From Arthrobacter globiformis (GTDB lineage Bacteria; Actinomycetota; Actinomycetes; Actinomycetales; Micrococcaceae), in assembly GCF_030818015.1 (NCBI RefSeq), contig NZ_JAUSZX010000001.1, positions 4,340,001 through 4,404,000 of the forward strand: a DNA stretch of 64,000 nucleotides. The letters are read 5' to 3'. The translations under genes were made by a program, and so were the position numbers. Positions 48,145 to 56,623 of the stretch are shown here, piece after piece; position 1 is the first letter of the stretch; each line of letters starts with the position of its first letter. The notes under the pieces were generated by a model that was not told the DNA's origin, searched no databases, and saw only the letters and a list, made by a program, of their open reading frames with translations.

Positions 48145-48278
48145 TTCCCACTCCCTTCAGCATTTAGGTTTCATCACTACCCACCACGATTTATCTATAG
48201 TGGCGGATACAGATTTTTTATAGCACCACTGACAAACTGGAGCAAGAGGAAGATCGCGAAAATCTGGACGGGGAATCA

Positions 48279-48584
48279 CTACAGCCGGCCCCCGGCGAGC
48301 AGGAAGGAGTCCTCGAGCAGTTCGGCGAGCTGGTCGCCGTCGACCCTTGAAAGCCGGACAAGGACCAACTGGGGCGATCGTTCATGGTGCGGCGTCCAGA
48401 AGTACGTCTCCGGATCCGTTCCGGCGAGAGCCTCGCGCTCCGCGGTCTTGACCGTGAGCACGCCCGTTTCCCAGATGCGGGCCATCAGGGTTTTGGCGAA
48501 CCACGCCGGCTGGTTCCAACTGGCGCGTTCGGTCACGCCTGGCAGTGCAAGGCAGATCCGGCGGACATCCGCTTCGGTGGCCAT
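48279..48584 (-). CDS. MmcQ/YjbR-like protein
   Basis: A 101-residue member of the MmcQ/YjbR small DNA-binding-like family, with ADVRRICLALPGVTERASW near the start and KTLMARIWETGVLTVKTAERE and a PxHHERSPQLVLVRL segment later. Start ATG 48584. It ends before the PAP2 gene that shares its strand. Function is not established. Confidence 0.78.
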   Translation of the reverse strand: MATEADVRRICLALPGVTERASWNQPAWFAKTLMARIWETGVLTVKTAEREALAGTDPETYFWTPHHERSPQLVLVRLSRVDGDQLAELLEDSFLLAGGRL

Positions 48585-48588
48585 GCAT

Positions 48589-49365
48589 TCAGTCCGGAAC
48601 GTCGGCTTTGGAGAGCTCGCCGGTGACCTGTTCGCCCGGCACCCGGGCGGTGCGCCAGGTGTCCACGGCAATCACTGCGCCGAGCACCACCAGCGACAGC
48701 GACACCGACGCCACGGCGTCGCTCACCCAGTGGTAGCCCAGATAGAGCCTGCTGATGGAGGCCAGGAAAACGCCGATGACGGCGACAACAAAACTGACGA
48801 CGGCGGCCTTCGGGTTCCGGTGCCGGGAAAAGACCAGGAACGTGGTCACCAGCAGGAAGTCAGACGCGCCCAGGACGTGGCCGGACGGGAAGGAAAACGT
48901 GTGGTCGGCGCCGAACAGCATGAGGTCGACCGGAGGCCGCTGCCGCTCGACGGATCTGCCGATGAGCTGCGCCAGTCCCACACCGGTGAGCATGGCCGCC
49001 GCCAGCAGAATCGGCCGCCAGGCATGCTTCGCCAGGACGCCCCACGCCACCGTGACGACTAGGACGATGATCGGCAGTCCCACGGGTCCGAAAATGACGG
49101 CGAGGACTACCATCACCACGGTCAGCGCGTCCGATCTGGTGGTCAGGAGCCATTTCTGCGCTGCGCCGTCAGCGCTGGCCAGCCCGTCATGCTGCAGGAC
49201 TCCCGCGAGCGTCGCAAGGAAGATGGCTGCACCGACGAGGGCCAGCACGAGGGCCGTCACATAGAGGCCCTTCCTGGCACCGGGTTCCATGTAGCGTTCC
49301 TCGACCACAAACTTGTCATGGAAGACCCGCCACCGGCCCTGCTTGCCCGCTGTTTCTTCTGCCAC
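48589..49365 (-). CDS. PAP2-family membrane phosphatase
   Basis: A 258-residue phosphatase with about six membrane segments from residue 33. The active-site motifs are KxxxxxxRP-like RSVERQRPP (about 143-151), PSGH (about 167-170) and SRLYLGYHWVSD (SRxxxxxHxxxD, about 213-224). It would dephosphorylate lipid phosphates such as undecaprenyl diphosphate or phosphatidate at the outer face. Start GTG 49365. Its end is 5 bases upstream of the MmcQ-like gene start. Confidence 0.87.
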   Translation of the reverse strand: MAEETAGKQGRWRVFHDKFVVEERYMEPGARKGLYVTALVLALVGAAIFLATLAGVLQHDGLASADGAAQKWLLTTRSDALTVVMVVLAVIFGPVGLPIIVLVVTVAWGVLAKHAWRPILLAAAMLTGVGLAQLIGRSVERQRPPVDLMLFGADHTFSFPSGHVLGASDFLLVTTFLVFSRHRNPKAAVVSFVVAVIGVFLASISRLYLGYHWVSDAVASVSLSLVVLGAVIAVDTWRTARVPGEQVTGELSKADVPD

Positions 49366-49517
49366 GTGAAAGACCGCCTGTGCGCCGAGGAAAACTGCCT
49401 AGAAGTGAAGATTATCCCTGTTCCGCGCGGGGCGGCAGAAATCCTAAGCCCCCTTACGGATGTCCTCCCCCGCTGTTACGGTAAGACTTCCAGCCCCACG
49501 AGGTCTCAGGAGACGAC

Positions 49518-49760
49518 ATGAGCACTGAAGGAACCGGCCAGGAAGACCAGAAAAGCGGAACCTCACCGCAGACCCAAGGGGACGGCGTCCCGGACTCCGG
49601 CGCCGGCGTCGGGATGGGAGCAGGCGAGCCGAACACATTCGAACCGGAAGAGGGCACGGACAGCACGCGGACCGGAGCGCCAAGCGACGACCAGATTGCC
49701 ACGGCGGAGGACACCCCGGACGTCGATGAAACACCGGTGGACACCACCGAACCCAGCTGA
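49518..49760 (+). CDS. Hypothetical 80-residue acidic disordered protein
   Basis: MSTEGTGQEDQKSGTSPQTQ opens a chain of Gly, Glu, Asp, Thr, Pro and Gln without hydrophobic core or cysteines. A good CAGGAG ribosome site precedes ATG 49518. It resembles other small acidic hydrophilic proteins in this window (57320-57565). Such hydrophilic proteins often accompany stress genes, but no role can be assigned. Confidence 0.65.
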   Translation: MSTEGTGQEDQKSGTSPQTQGDGVPDSGAGVGMGAGEPNTFEPEEGTDSTRTGAPSDDQIATAEDTPDVDETPVDTTEPS

Positions 49761-49920
49761 CCTGGGTGCGGGCCGGCTGAACGCTCCGGAACGGCCCGGC
49801 AGAACATCGGGAACCGCCCGGCAGAACCGATAGACCCGTTCCGGTAGCCCTGTCCGGAATGACAGGCGCGGTGGATAATTAGTCACACATTGAAGTGGCA
49901 ACGGGGCTACGGAGGCTGCC

Positions 49921-50118
49921 GTGAGGATCATCGGAATGCTTGTGGTCATCTGGCTCATCGTCGGCGTTTTCGCCGCGTTTCAGCGGGGCTACTTCGGCGG
50001 CTCCCCGGACTCTTGCACGGAGGCCGGAACGGTGGCGATCACCATCGCCGCCGGACCGCTGAATTACATGGGCGCCAACCCCAAGCTGACCTGCGAAGTG
50101 CCTCAGCCTTCCAAGTAA
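49921..50118 (+). CDS. Small membrane protein, 65 residues
   Basis: A GTG-started protein with one hydrophobic segment (MLVVIWLIVGVFAAFQ, about residues 6-21) followed by a soluble tail with a conserved-looking Cys pair (SPDSCTEAG and KLTCEVPQP). GGAGG lies just before the start. The stop is in the first copy of an 18-bp duplication. No known family was identified. Confidence 0.68.
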   Translation: MRIIGMLVVIWLIVGVFAAFQRGYFGGSPDSCTEAGTVAITIAAGPLNYMGANPKLTCEVPQPSK

Positions 50119-50136
50119 GCGCAGCCTTCCAAGTAG
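50101..50136. repeat. 18-bp tandem duplication across a stop codon
   Basis: CAGCCTTCCAAGTA is present twice, 18 bases apart (50104-50117, 50122-50135). The stop TAA of the small membrane protein is at the end of unit one, and unit two supplies a second in-frame stop (TAG). Confidence 0.8.
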
Positions 50137-50230
50137 CGGCCCGCCGCTTCGCCGGACGGCGTGTTACCGTTCACTCGCGATTCACGCGCGCGTCCTCGAC
50201 TGTCCAAGCTGCCTCGTTAGGTTCGGGGCC

Positions 50231-51577
50231 ATGGACATCACGCGCAGAACACTCATCACCAGCAGCCTCGGGGCCGGCCTCGTTATGGCCCTGCCCGGCA
50301 CCGCCGTCGCCGATCCCCGGAATGCAGAAGCGAGCCTCCCCACCGATCCGTTCACCCTCGGCGTCGCGTCCGGCGACCCCTGGCCAGACGGCTTCGTGCT
50401 CTGGACCCGGCTCGCGCTCAACCCGCTCGCGGAAGACGGGCTCGGCGGCATGCCCTCCCGAGTTGTCGCCGTGGCCTGGGAGGTTGCCGAGGACCCTGCA
50501 ATGCGGAACGTGGTCCAGCGCGGCGTGGAGCAGGCCCTGCCGGAAAGCGCCCACTCCGTCCATGCGGACCTGCGCGGCCTGAAGCCGGGCCGCGAATACT
50601 TCTACCGGTTCCGCGCCGGCCGCCACATCAGCCCTGTCGGCCGCACGCTGACCAGCCCGGCCTGGTACGAGACGCCGGCCGCGCTGGCCATGTCCTTCGC
50701 CAGCTGCGCCCAGTACGAGCACGGTTTCTTCACGGCCTACCGCCGCCTCGCCGAGGACCAGCCGGACCTGGTGCTGCACCTTGGCGATTACCAGTACGAG
50801 TACAAGAAGGGCTCCTACGTGACCGGCGGCGGGAACGTCCGCGACCACGAGGGGCCGGAGACGGTGACGCTGGAGAACTACCGTCAGCGCCACGCCCAGT
50901 ACAAGGCCGACGCCGACCTGCAGGCTGCGCATGCCGCCGCGCCGTGGCTGGTGGTCTGGGATGACCACGAGGTGGATAACAACTGGGCGGACGAGGTGCC
51001 GGAAAACGCGGACCCGGCCCAGCTGAACGACACTGCGGCCAACTTCAGGAAGCGCCGGGCCGCCGCGTTCCAGGCGTATTACGAGAACATGCCGCTTCGC
51101 GCGCCGTCCATGCCCGCCGGGGCGGACATGAAGATCTATCGCACGGTCCAGTGGGGCCAGCTCGCCAACTTCCACATGATGGACACGCGGCAATACCGGG
51201 ACGACCAGCTGGCCGGGGACGGCTGGCGGAAGAACGTCCAAGAGCGCCTGGCGGAGAACCGGACCATCACCGGAGCCGAGCAGGAGCAGTGGCTGCTCGA
51301 CGGTTTCCGCAAGTCCAAGGCGCGCTGGGACCTCCTGGGCCAGCAAGTGTTCTTCGCCGAGCGGGACCGCAATCAGGCCGCCGAAACCATGGCCTGGAAC
51401 GAGCACCTGAAGTTCTACAACGACCAGCGCGGCTATGTTCGGACCACCATCACGAAGGACTCCCTGACGGCTGACTTCCGCGTGCTGGACTACGTCAACA
51501 CTCCGGGTTCTCCGGTCAGTACCAAGGCGTCCTTCCGGATCGACGACGGCGTGCCCGGCCTCCAGGCCCGCGCCTAG
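50231..51577 (+). CDS. PhoD-type alkaline phosphatase/phosphodiesterase with an apparent internal deletion
   Basis: A 448-residue exported protein; MDITRRTLITSSLGAGLVMA is a Tat signal. It has the PhoD N-terminal domain (about residues 36-145) and the metal-site segments FASCAQYEHG (about 155-164), LVLHLGDYQYEY (about 179-190) and WDDHEVDNNW (about 240-249). Usual members are about 510-560 residues. After FFAERDRN (about 380) the sequence jumps to the late NEHLKFYNDQRGYVR block. The stretch carrying the conserved GDVHxxW metal/catalytic motif is absent. The protein may be inactive or altered. Confidence 0.85.
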   Translation: MDITRRTLITSSLGAGLVMALPGTAVADPRNAEASLPTDPFTLGVASGDPWPDGFVLWTRLALNPLAEDGLGGMPSRVVAVAWEVAEDPAMRNVVQRGVEQALPESAHSVHADLRGLKPGREYFYRFRAGRHISPVGRTLTSPAWYETPAALAMSFASCAQYEHGFFTAYRRLAEDQPDLVLHLGDYQYEYKKGSYVTGGGNVRDHEGPETVTLENYRQRHAQYKADADLQAAHAAAPWLVVWDDHEVDNNWADEVPENADPAQLNDTAANFRKRRAAAFQAYYENMPLRAPSMPAGADMKIYRTVQWGQLANFHMMDTRQYRDDQLAGDGWRKNVQERLAENRTITGAEQEQWLLDGFRKSKARWDLLGQQVFFAERDRNQAAETMAWNEHLKFYNDQRGYVRTTITKDSLTADFRVLDYVNTPGSPVSTKASFRIDDGVPGLQARA

Positions 51578-51596
51578 CCCCACCACCGCCCAGCAA

Positions 51597-51662
51597 AGCG
51601 CGAGCGGACACTTAAGCCCCCTTCCACGGCCGCAGCCAGGGCCACAAGTGTCCGTTCCCGCT
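51597..51662. repeat. REP-like palindrome, copy 2
   Basis: The arms 51597-51613 and 51646-51662 pair over 17 positions with two mismatches. The right arm and its GGGCCACAAGTG extension match the 28135-28200 element at 23 of 24 positions. It lies between phoD and the convergent epimerase gene. Confidence 0.8.
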
Positions 51663-52534
51663 CAGTCCTCCGTGGGCGTCGTGCGGTTCGAGTGGTAGTT
51701 CCGCCAACTGTGCTCGGGCGCGTAGCCCAGGAGCCGCCTGGCCTTGTCGATGGAGAGCAGGGTCTCGTGCTCGCCCAGCTGCTTCGTGACTTCCACCCGC
51801 GGGAACACTTCCTGAGCCAAGCTGGCACTGGAACGGCTCATCACGGTGTCCTCGTTGGCAATGATGAAGGCCTCGAACCCCGGCGCCCTGTATTCCAGTG
51901 CGCGTGCCACCGCCTGGGCACCGTCCCGGGCATCGATGTAACCCCAGAGGTTCCATTTGCGCAGGGCCGCGTCCGAGTCAAAGGACGGAAACTCCTCGTA
52001 GTCCTCCGGATCCATGACGTTGGAGAAGCGGAGTCCAACGATGCTCAGCTCCGGGTCCCAGCGCGTCATCTGGATCGCCATCTGCTCCTCGAGGTGCTTC
52101 ACCAGAGAGTAGGTGCTCTCCGGGCGCGCCGGATATTCCTCATCTACCGGGATGTAGGGAGGGTCGACGTCGAACGGCAGTCCCAGCACCGTCTCACTGG
52201 ATGCATACACGATTTTTTTGATGCCGGCCCTGCGGGCCGCCTGGAACACGTTGTAGGTGGACAGCATGTTGTTCTCGAATGTGGCGGCGTCGGGCACCAG
52301 CCCTGGAGCGGGGATGGCACCCAGATGGACTATCGCGTCGAAGCCCTGGTGCCGGTCATCGAGACCCAGGATGACGTCGACGACCTGCCCGTAATTGCGC
52401 AGATCCACGGCGGTGAAATGCGGGCTCCGGTCACCCGTCCGGTCCAGGTTGCGAACCGAATGCCCGTCCGCCACAAGCCTGCGGACCACGTTCCGTCCGA
52501 GCTTTCCGCTGCCTCCCGTTACGGCAATTCTCAC
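51662..52534 (-). CDS. NAD-dependent epimerase/dehydratase family protein
   Basis: A 290-residue extended SDR. RIAVTGGSGKLGRNVVRRL (glycine-rich dinucleotide site) opens the protein. IVYASSETVLGLP (about residues 117-129) includes the catalytic Ser/Thr, and YSLVKHLEEQ (YxxxK, about 148-157) follows. It would act on nucleotide sugars or similar; no partner genes identify the substrate. Start GTG 52534 follows AGGAGGAGG. Confidence 0.85.
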   Translation of the reverse strand: MRIAVTGGSGKLGRNVVRRLVADGHSVRNLDRTGDRSPHFTAVDLRNYGQVVDVILGLDDRHQGFDAIVHLGAIPAPGLVPDAATFENNMLSTYNVFQAARRAGIKKIVYASSETVLGLPFDVDPPYIPVDEEYPARPESTYSLVKHLEEQMAIQMTRWDPELSIVGLRFSNVMDPEDYEEFPSFDSDAALRKWNLWGYIDARDGAQAVARALEYRAPGFEAFIIANEDTVMSRSSASLAQEVFPRVEVTKQLGEHETLLSIDKARRLLGYAPEHSWRNYHSNRTTPTED

Positions 52535-52821
52535 CGCGGCCTCCTCCTGTTGGTTTGGCCGCCCTGGCCAGGGCGGCCGTCCTCCGTTGGCCGCAGCGGC
52601 TCCCGCCGCCCGGCACCTTCCCCAAGCCTAGGGCCCGCCGCCGTAACCGCGGCCATGGCGCGTGCCGAACTGGTGTATATTTTCTCGGTACGGTTTAGCA
52701 GAAGGCCGATGGATTGTTGTTCGATCCGGCACCTTGCTCGCTGCTATCCGCCCCGGCCACGGGGTACCTGCGCTGCGCCCGCCGGTTCGTCTTGACCCGA
52801 GCGAAACGGTACCGAAAGATC

Positions 52822-53565
52822 GTGGCCAGCGAGTCGACCGCAAAACCTGAAACCTCAATCACGGAGCACCTCAACGAGCTTGTGCTCACCAGCTCCGACG
52901 TGGGCGAATTCCTCCACGAGCTCGCCCGGATCTCCGCACGCAGCCTGTCCGAACCCGGGGACGAAGTCCTCTGCGGCGTAACCCTGCTGCGGCACCGCAA
53001 GGCAGCCACCGTGGCGAGCAGCAGCCCTGAGGCGCAGGCCATGGACGAGATCCAGTACGACTTCGGCGACGGTCCCTGCATGACGGCCTCGCGCGAGCAG
53101 GTCACCATCCATATCACCGATCTCCGGAAGCACGACCGTTGGGCCAGCTACGCCCAGAAGGTGCTGGGGCAAGGAGTCCGGTCAATCCTCGCCATTCCGT
53201 TTGTGCTTGAGGGCGAGACCCGGGCCGCCCTGAACCTTTACTCACACCGGCCAGGACGTTTCGAGGGGCGGGTCCTGGAACTTGCGCAGGACTTTGTCAG
53301 CCAGACGTCGATGGCCCTGCGGCTGGCGGTGCGATTCGCCCACTACAGCGACGCGGCGGCGAACCTCAAGGCCACGCTCGAAACCCGGACGGTGATCGAC
53401 GTCGCCGTCGGCGTGATCATGGCGCAGAACAGGTGCAGCCAGGAGGAAGCCTTCGAGCTGCTCAAGGCAGCGTCGAGTACGCGCAACATCAAGCTACACA
53501 GCATTGCGACGTCGATCGTTGACTCGCTTGGACAGGGCCCGGCAAAGACCCACTACGAGGGCTGA
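52822..53565 (+). CDS. GAF-ANTAR antitermination-type regulator 2
   Basis: A 247-residue protein, paralogous to 40710-41444. The GAF domain (about residues 25-170; FGDGPCMTASREQVTIHITDLRKH) is followed by an ANTAR domain (about 185-240; LETRTVIDVAVGVIMAQNRCSQEEAFELLKAASSTRNIKL). GTG 52822 is the preferred start; an in-frame ATG at 52714 would add an unrelated basic stretch. Two copies of an AAACSGTACCGA-type motif flank the upstream region in opposite orientation. It is convergent with the second Hsp20 gene. Confidence 0.85.
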   Translation: MASESTAKPETSITEHLNELVLTSSDVGEFLHELARISARSLSEPGDEVLCGVTLLRHRKAATVASSSPEAQAMDEIQYDFGDGPCMTASREQVTIHITDLRKHDRWASYAQKVLGQGVRSILAIPFVLEGETRAALNLYSHRPGRFEGRVLELAQDFVSQTSMALRLAVRFAHYSDAAANLKATLETRTVIDVAVGVIMAQNRCSQEEAFELLKAASSTRNIKLHSIATSIVDSLGQGPAKTHYEG

Positions 53566-53574
53566 GCAGCCGGG

Positions 53575-54066
53575 CTAGGGGCCACCGAAACTCTGGCCTT
53601 CGGGTTCCTGCCCCGTAGTCCGTGAAGCCCCGTCGGTTCCTGCACCGGCAGCTCCAGCGCCGCGGGAGACGCGGATCTTCTGGCCGCCCGCAGCGGGCTC
53701 CTCGTTCAACGGAACGCGCACTTCCAGAACGCCGTCAGTGTACGACGCACGGATGTCCTCCTGGTTCACCGGGGCGGGGAGACTAACGGTCCGCGAAAAT
53801 GTGCCAAAGCGGAATTCCGAGCGGTACCCTTCCTTGTCCTTGTGCTCCGATTTTTCTTCACGGCGGACGGTGATCTGCAGTTGACTGCCGGCCAGGGTGA
53901 TGTCTACGTCATTGTCAGGATCGATACCCGGCGCTTCGGCCTTTACCACCAGTGAGCCGCCCTCACGGTATTCCTCAACCCGCAGCCAGGCGTCCAAGTC
54001 TCCCTCCAGGAAGCGGCGGAAGGGTTCCGGGATGTCGACGCCGGCACGCCTGAATATGTTGGTCAT
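53575..54066 (-). CDS. Hsp20/alpha-crystallin small heat-shock protein 2
   Basis: A 163-residue small heat-shock protein. The alpha-crystallin domain lies at about residues 35-120, with LVVKAEAPGIDPDNDVDITL and the GVLEVRVPLNEEP motif. The C-terminal 40 residues are Gly/Ala/Ser-rich and disordered. ATG 54066 opens MTNIFRRAGVDIPEPFRRFL, typical for this subgroup. It is separate from and longer than the protein at 47719-48144. Confidence 0.9.
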   Translation of the reverse strand: MTNIFRRAGVDIPEPFRRFLEGDLDAWLRVEEYREGGSLVVKAEAPGIDPDNDVDITLAGSQLQITVRREEKSEHKDKEGYRSEFRFGTFSRTVSLPAPVNQEDIRASYTDGVLEVRVPLNEEPAAGGQKIRVSRGAGAAGAGTDGASRTTGQEPEGQSFGGP

Positions 54067-54436
54067 CGCTGTTACCTCCTGTCAGCTTCCGTCCCCCATT
54101 GCAGGATGCGGAGGACCGGAATGGGTCCCAACACCAACAAAGCTACGCCCTTGCGGAACGCTTGTTAAGGCGGTGGTCCGGGCGCCCATCGAGTGGCTGC
54201 CCTCCCCGCCTTCCGCAGCTCAGCGCACACCAATCCGGAAGTTTCCCTATGAAAAACCGGGAACTTTCCGGCAGACGCGCCCGTGCTCCGGGCGGAGAAG
54301 GACTTTTCGCTGCGTTGGCCCCCCAATTTCCGGCCAGAACATTCCATGGAGGGGTGCCGGCAGCGAGGTTTTCACAGGAGGAATACCGCACACTGGCGCC
54401 ATGCAAAAGGATCATGCCGCCAACGGAGGAACCGCG
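54067..54436. other. 370-base gap without a supported gene
   Basis: The stretch between the Hsp20 start and the next small frames shows no conserved-looking coding frame and no palindrome of note. GGGAACTTTCC at 54259-54269 is the only mildly regulatory-looking sequence. It presumably holds the two divergent promoters. Confidence 0.5.
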
Positions 54437-54490
54437 ATGAGGAAGCCGGAAGAAAACGCGAACCTTCACGGAGGTCCCGATGGACGCTAG
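54437..54490 (+). CDS. Possible 17-codon leader ORF overlapping the next gene's start
   Basis: ATG 54437 has its own GGAGG and reads MRKPEENANLHGGPDGR to TAG 54490. Its end overlaps the start (54480) of the following 148-residue frame. This could be a translationally coupled leader, or chance; no conservation evidence is available here. Confidence 0.3.
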   Translation: MRKPEENANLHGGPDGR

Positions 54491-54926
54491 TGTCCCCACG
54501 CCGGCTGAGCCCGAAGGGCTGAAGACGGCTGCTGAACCGGGGCGATGCACCCAGGATGCGGAGGATGCGTTCGAGGTTTTCTGCAGCGACTCGCTGAGGT
54601 CCATTGACAGGACCGTGATGCGCGCCCAGGTCATCGAACTCATCCTTGACATTCTCGCCACCACGGATGTCCAGTCGGAAGCCCGGCACCGGCTGCTGCA
54701 GCACCTGGCCTCACATCCGGGATCCCCCGAACAAGCGCTGCTGTGCCACCTGACCGAAAACGCGTGTCTCCCGCCGGCAGCGGGCGGCAGCTCCCTCCCG
54801 GCGGGCGGAGACTACTCCGCAGCAGGCGTTGCTGAGGGGCCGATGGAAAGTAGCGGGAACACAGTTGACGGAGCGAAGCCGAAGTGGCTGCCGGCTCCAC
54901 TGCGGAACCTGCTCCGGCTCGACTGA
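54480..54926 (+). CDS. Hypothetical 148-residue protein
   Basis: MDASVPTPAEPEGLKTAAEP begins a protein with a helical middle (FEVFCSDSLRSIDRTVMRAQVIELILDILATTDVQ, about residues 31-65) and a Pro/Gly-rich tail. GGAGG precedes the start. No family recognised. It is convergent with the TetR gene. Confidence 0.6.
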   Translation: MDASVPTPAEPEGLKTAAEPGRCTQDAEDAFEVFCSDSLRSIDRTVMRAQVIELILDILATTDVQSEARHRLLQHLASHPGSPEQALLCHLTENACLPPAAGGSSLPAGGDYSAAGVAEGPMESSGNTVDGAKPKWLPAPLRNLLRLD

Positions 54927-54941
54927 TAGCGTCCCGCGGTG

Positions 54942-55556
54942 TCAGCTCCGGTGGTGCGCGATCAGCCAGCCGGCCATCTGCTGCGCCCGCTTGGAAGCGA
55001 GGAAGTCGCCTTCTGTGGCGGAAATTATGGAACCCTTCATCAGGATGTGCCAGGAGCGTGCGAATTCGTCAGGGCGCTCCAGCCCCGCCTCCTCGGCAAG
55101 TGCCTGGATGTGACCCCGGATTCTGGCGAGGTAACCGATGCTGGCCTCGCCAAGCGGATGCCCCGGTCCCATCTCGAGGAGGACGTTGATGAAGGTGCAC
55201 GCTTCGAAATCGTCCCGCTCGAACCAGTCGCCGAAGACGTCGAAGATGGCAAGCAGGCGGCCTTCGGGCGTGGTCCCCCTGCGCCTCGCCTCGGAGACAA
55301 TGAGGTCCACCGTCCAAACCTGGTCGCGGAGTGCCAGGAAAGCCAGAACCAGTGCATCCTTGGACGGGAAGTGGCGGTAAAAAGTGGATTTAGCTACGCC
55401 GGACCGTTCGATCAGCTCATTGATTCCGACGTCGCGGACACCGCGGTGGGAGAACAGCTCGTAGGCAGTGGCGAGGATCCGGTCCACGGGTTCACTATGG
55501 CCGGTCCGCACCTCTTCAGGCATCACGGCATCCCCGGTTGCATCAGGAGCACTCAT
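54942..55556 (-). CDS. TetR-family transcriptional regulator
   Basis: A 204-residue repressor with a TetR helix-turn-helix (about residues 20-65; ILATAYELFSHRGVRDVGINELIERSGVAKSTFYRHFPSKD) and a ligand-binding helical region. Start ATG 55556. An 18-bp inverted repeat, AGACAGAC-CT-GTCTGTCT, at 55587-55604 lies in its promoter and has the usual TetR operator form, so autoregulation is likely. The divergent target would be the 78-residue gene at 55697. Confidence 0.9.
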   Translation of the reverse strand: MSAPDATGDAVMPEEVRTGHSEPVDRILATAYELFSHRGVRDVGINELIERSGVAKSTFYRHFPSKDALVLAFLALRDQVWTVDLIVSEARRRGTTPEGRLLAIFDVFGDWFERDDFEACTFINVLLEMGPGHPLGEASIGYLARIRGHIQALAEEAGLERPDEFARSWHILMKGSIISATEGDFLASKRAQQMAGWLIAHHRS

Positions 55557-55586
55557 CAGAGAATCAGTGTACCTTGGGACTGGCAG

Positions 55587-55604
55587 AGACAGACCTGTCT
55601 GTCT
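55587..55604. promoter_or_regulatory. TetR-type operator palindrome
   Basis: AGACAGAC (55587-55594) and GTCTGTCT (55597-55604) are perfect inverted repeats with a 2-base spacer, 31 bases upstream of the TetR start. Confidence 0.75.
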
Positions 55605-55696
55605 TATTGTGTTAGGAACATGACGCCTCGTCTTCGGGAAATGTGGGTCCCCCCGGACGCTGGAGTCACTGCAATGGAGCAGAGACGGAGGGCACA

Positions 55697-55933
55697 ATGG
55701 ACGACGACATCCGCGCGGTGGAAGAAGCCGTGGCGACCCTGGAATCCACACAGGCGGAGCACGACCCGGCAGCGGCAACCCTGCAGCATGCAGTTGCCGC
55801 GGCTGTAACCCACGGCAAGCCGATCAGTGAAGTAGCGGCGGCCGCGCACATGACAGCGTTGGAGGTCCTCGATGCAGCTGATGCCGCCACGTATCCGCAA
55901 CAGGCACTCCAGCCCTGGATGGTGGCCCAGTAG
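55697..55933 (+). CDS. Hypothetical 78-residue Ala-rich helical protein
   Basis: MDDDIRAVEEAVATLESTQA begins a strongly helical, alanine-rich small protein with a helix-turn-like segment (GKPISEVAAAAHMTALEVLDAADA) that resembles a small helix-turn-helix. It shares a divergent promoter with the TetR gene. Function unknown. Confidence 0.6.
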   Translation: MDDDIRAVEEAVATLESTQAEHDPAAATLQHAVAAAVTHGKPISEVAAAAHMTALEVLDAADAATYPQQALQPWMVAQ

Positions 55934-56086
55934 CTGCGCGCAAGATCTTGCGAAAACTTGATTGGATCCCGAGTTAAAGCTGCGGCAAGCCTGATCGGCC
56001 CGCGCCACCCTTAAGCATCAGCCCCTGGAGGAGCGATCCTTCCAGGGAAAGCATGCAACTAGGACCGCAAGGAAGCGGGGGGCGCC

Positions 56087-56566
56087 ATGAACTACTCACC
56101 AGCTCTCGAGGAAGTCGTCGCAGTCGGCGGCGTCATCACCGATCGGAAGCCCGTGGACTTTCACCGGCTGGGGCTCGCCGGCTGCATTGACCGGCTCACG
56201 GTCCCCCTGCGCCGCCAAGGCACCTGCGTCCATTGGGAGACGCCCCATCACGGCGTGGAGATCTCCTCCGGCTGCGCCTCGCTGCTGTATCAGTCTGCGC
56301 AGGTGGCGCTGAGCAACACCTTCAAACATGCCCATGCCACGGATGTCACTGTCCGCCTTGCCGCCGTTTTCCACGGCATCCGCCTGATGGTCGCCGACAA
56401 CGGTACCGGCTTCGAAGCAGTTCCCCGGGCAACAGGGGAAGGCGAGGCCGATCGCCTGGGGCTCAAGACCATTTCACAGGCGGTCGAGGAAGCGGGCGGG
56501 ACCGTGAACATCACCTCTGCTCCCGGCACCGGCACGGCCATCACCATCACCATTCCGCTGGACTGA
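56087..56566 (+). CDS. Orphan HATPase (histidine-kinase ATP-binding domain only)
   Basis: A 159-residue protein that contains only an HATPase_c-like domain: QVALSNTFKHAHATDVTVRL (N-box), VADNGTGFEAVP (G1) and GLKTISQAVEEAGGTVNITSAPGTGTAITITIPLD (G2 and end). This matches the NarX/DesK type. The sensor and dimerisation domains are missing, and no response regulator is adjacent. It may be a truncated kinase or a stand-alone ATPase partner. Start ATG 56087. Confidence 0.82.
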   Translation: MNYSPALEEVVAVGGVITDRKPVDFHRLGLAGCIDRLTVPLRRQGTCVHWETPHHGVEISSGCASLLYQSAQVALSNTFKHAHATDVTVRLAAVFHGIRLMVADNGTGFEAVPRATGEGEADRLGLKTISQAVEEAGGTVNITSAPGTGTAITITIPLD

Positions 56567-56623
56567 ACTCCGCACGTCACATCGTGCGCTGCGCTCCCCC
56601 GGGCCTCGCCTAGGATGCTGTGC

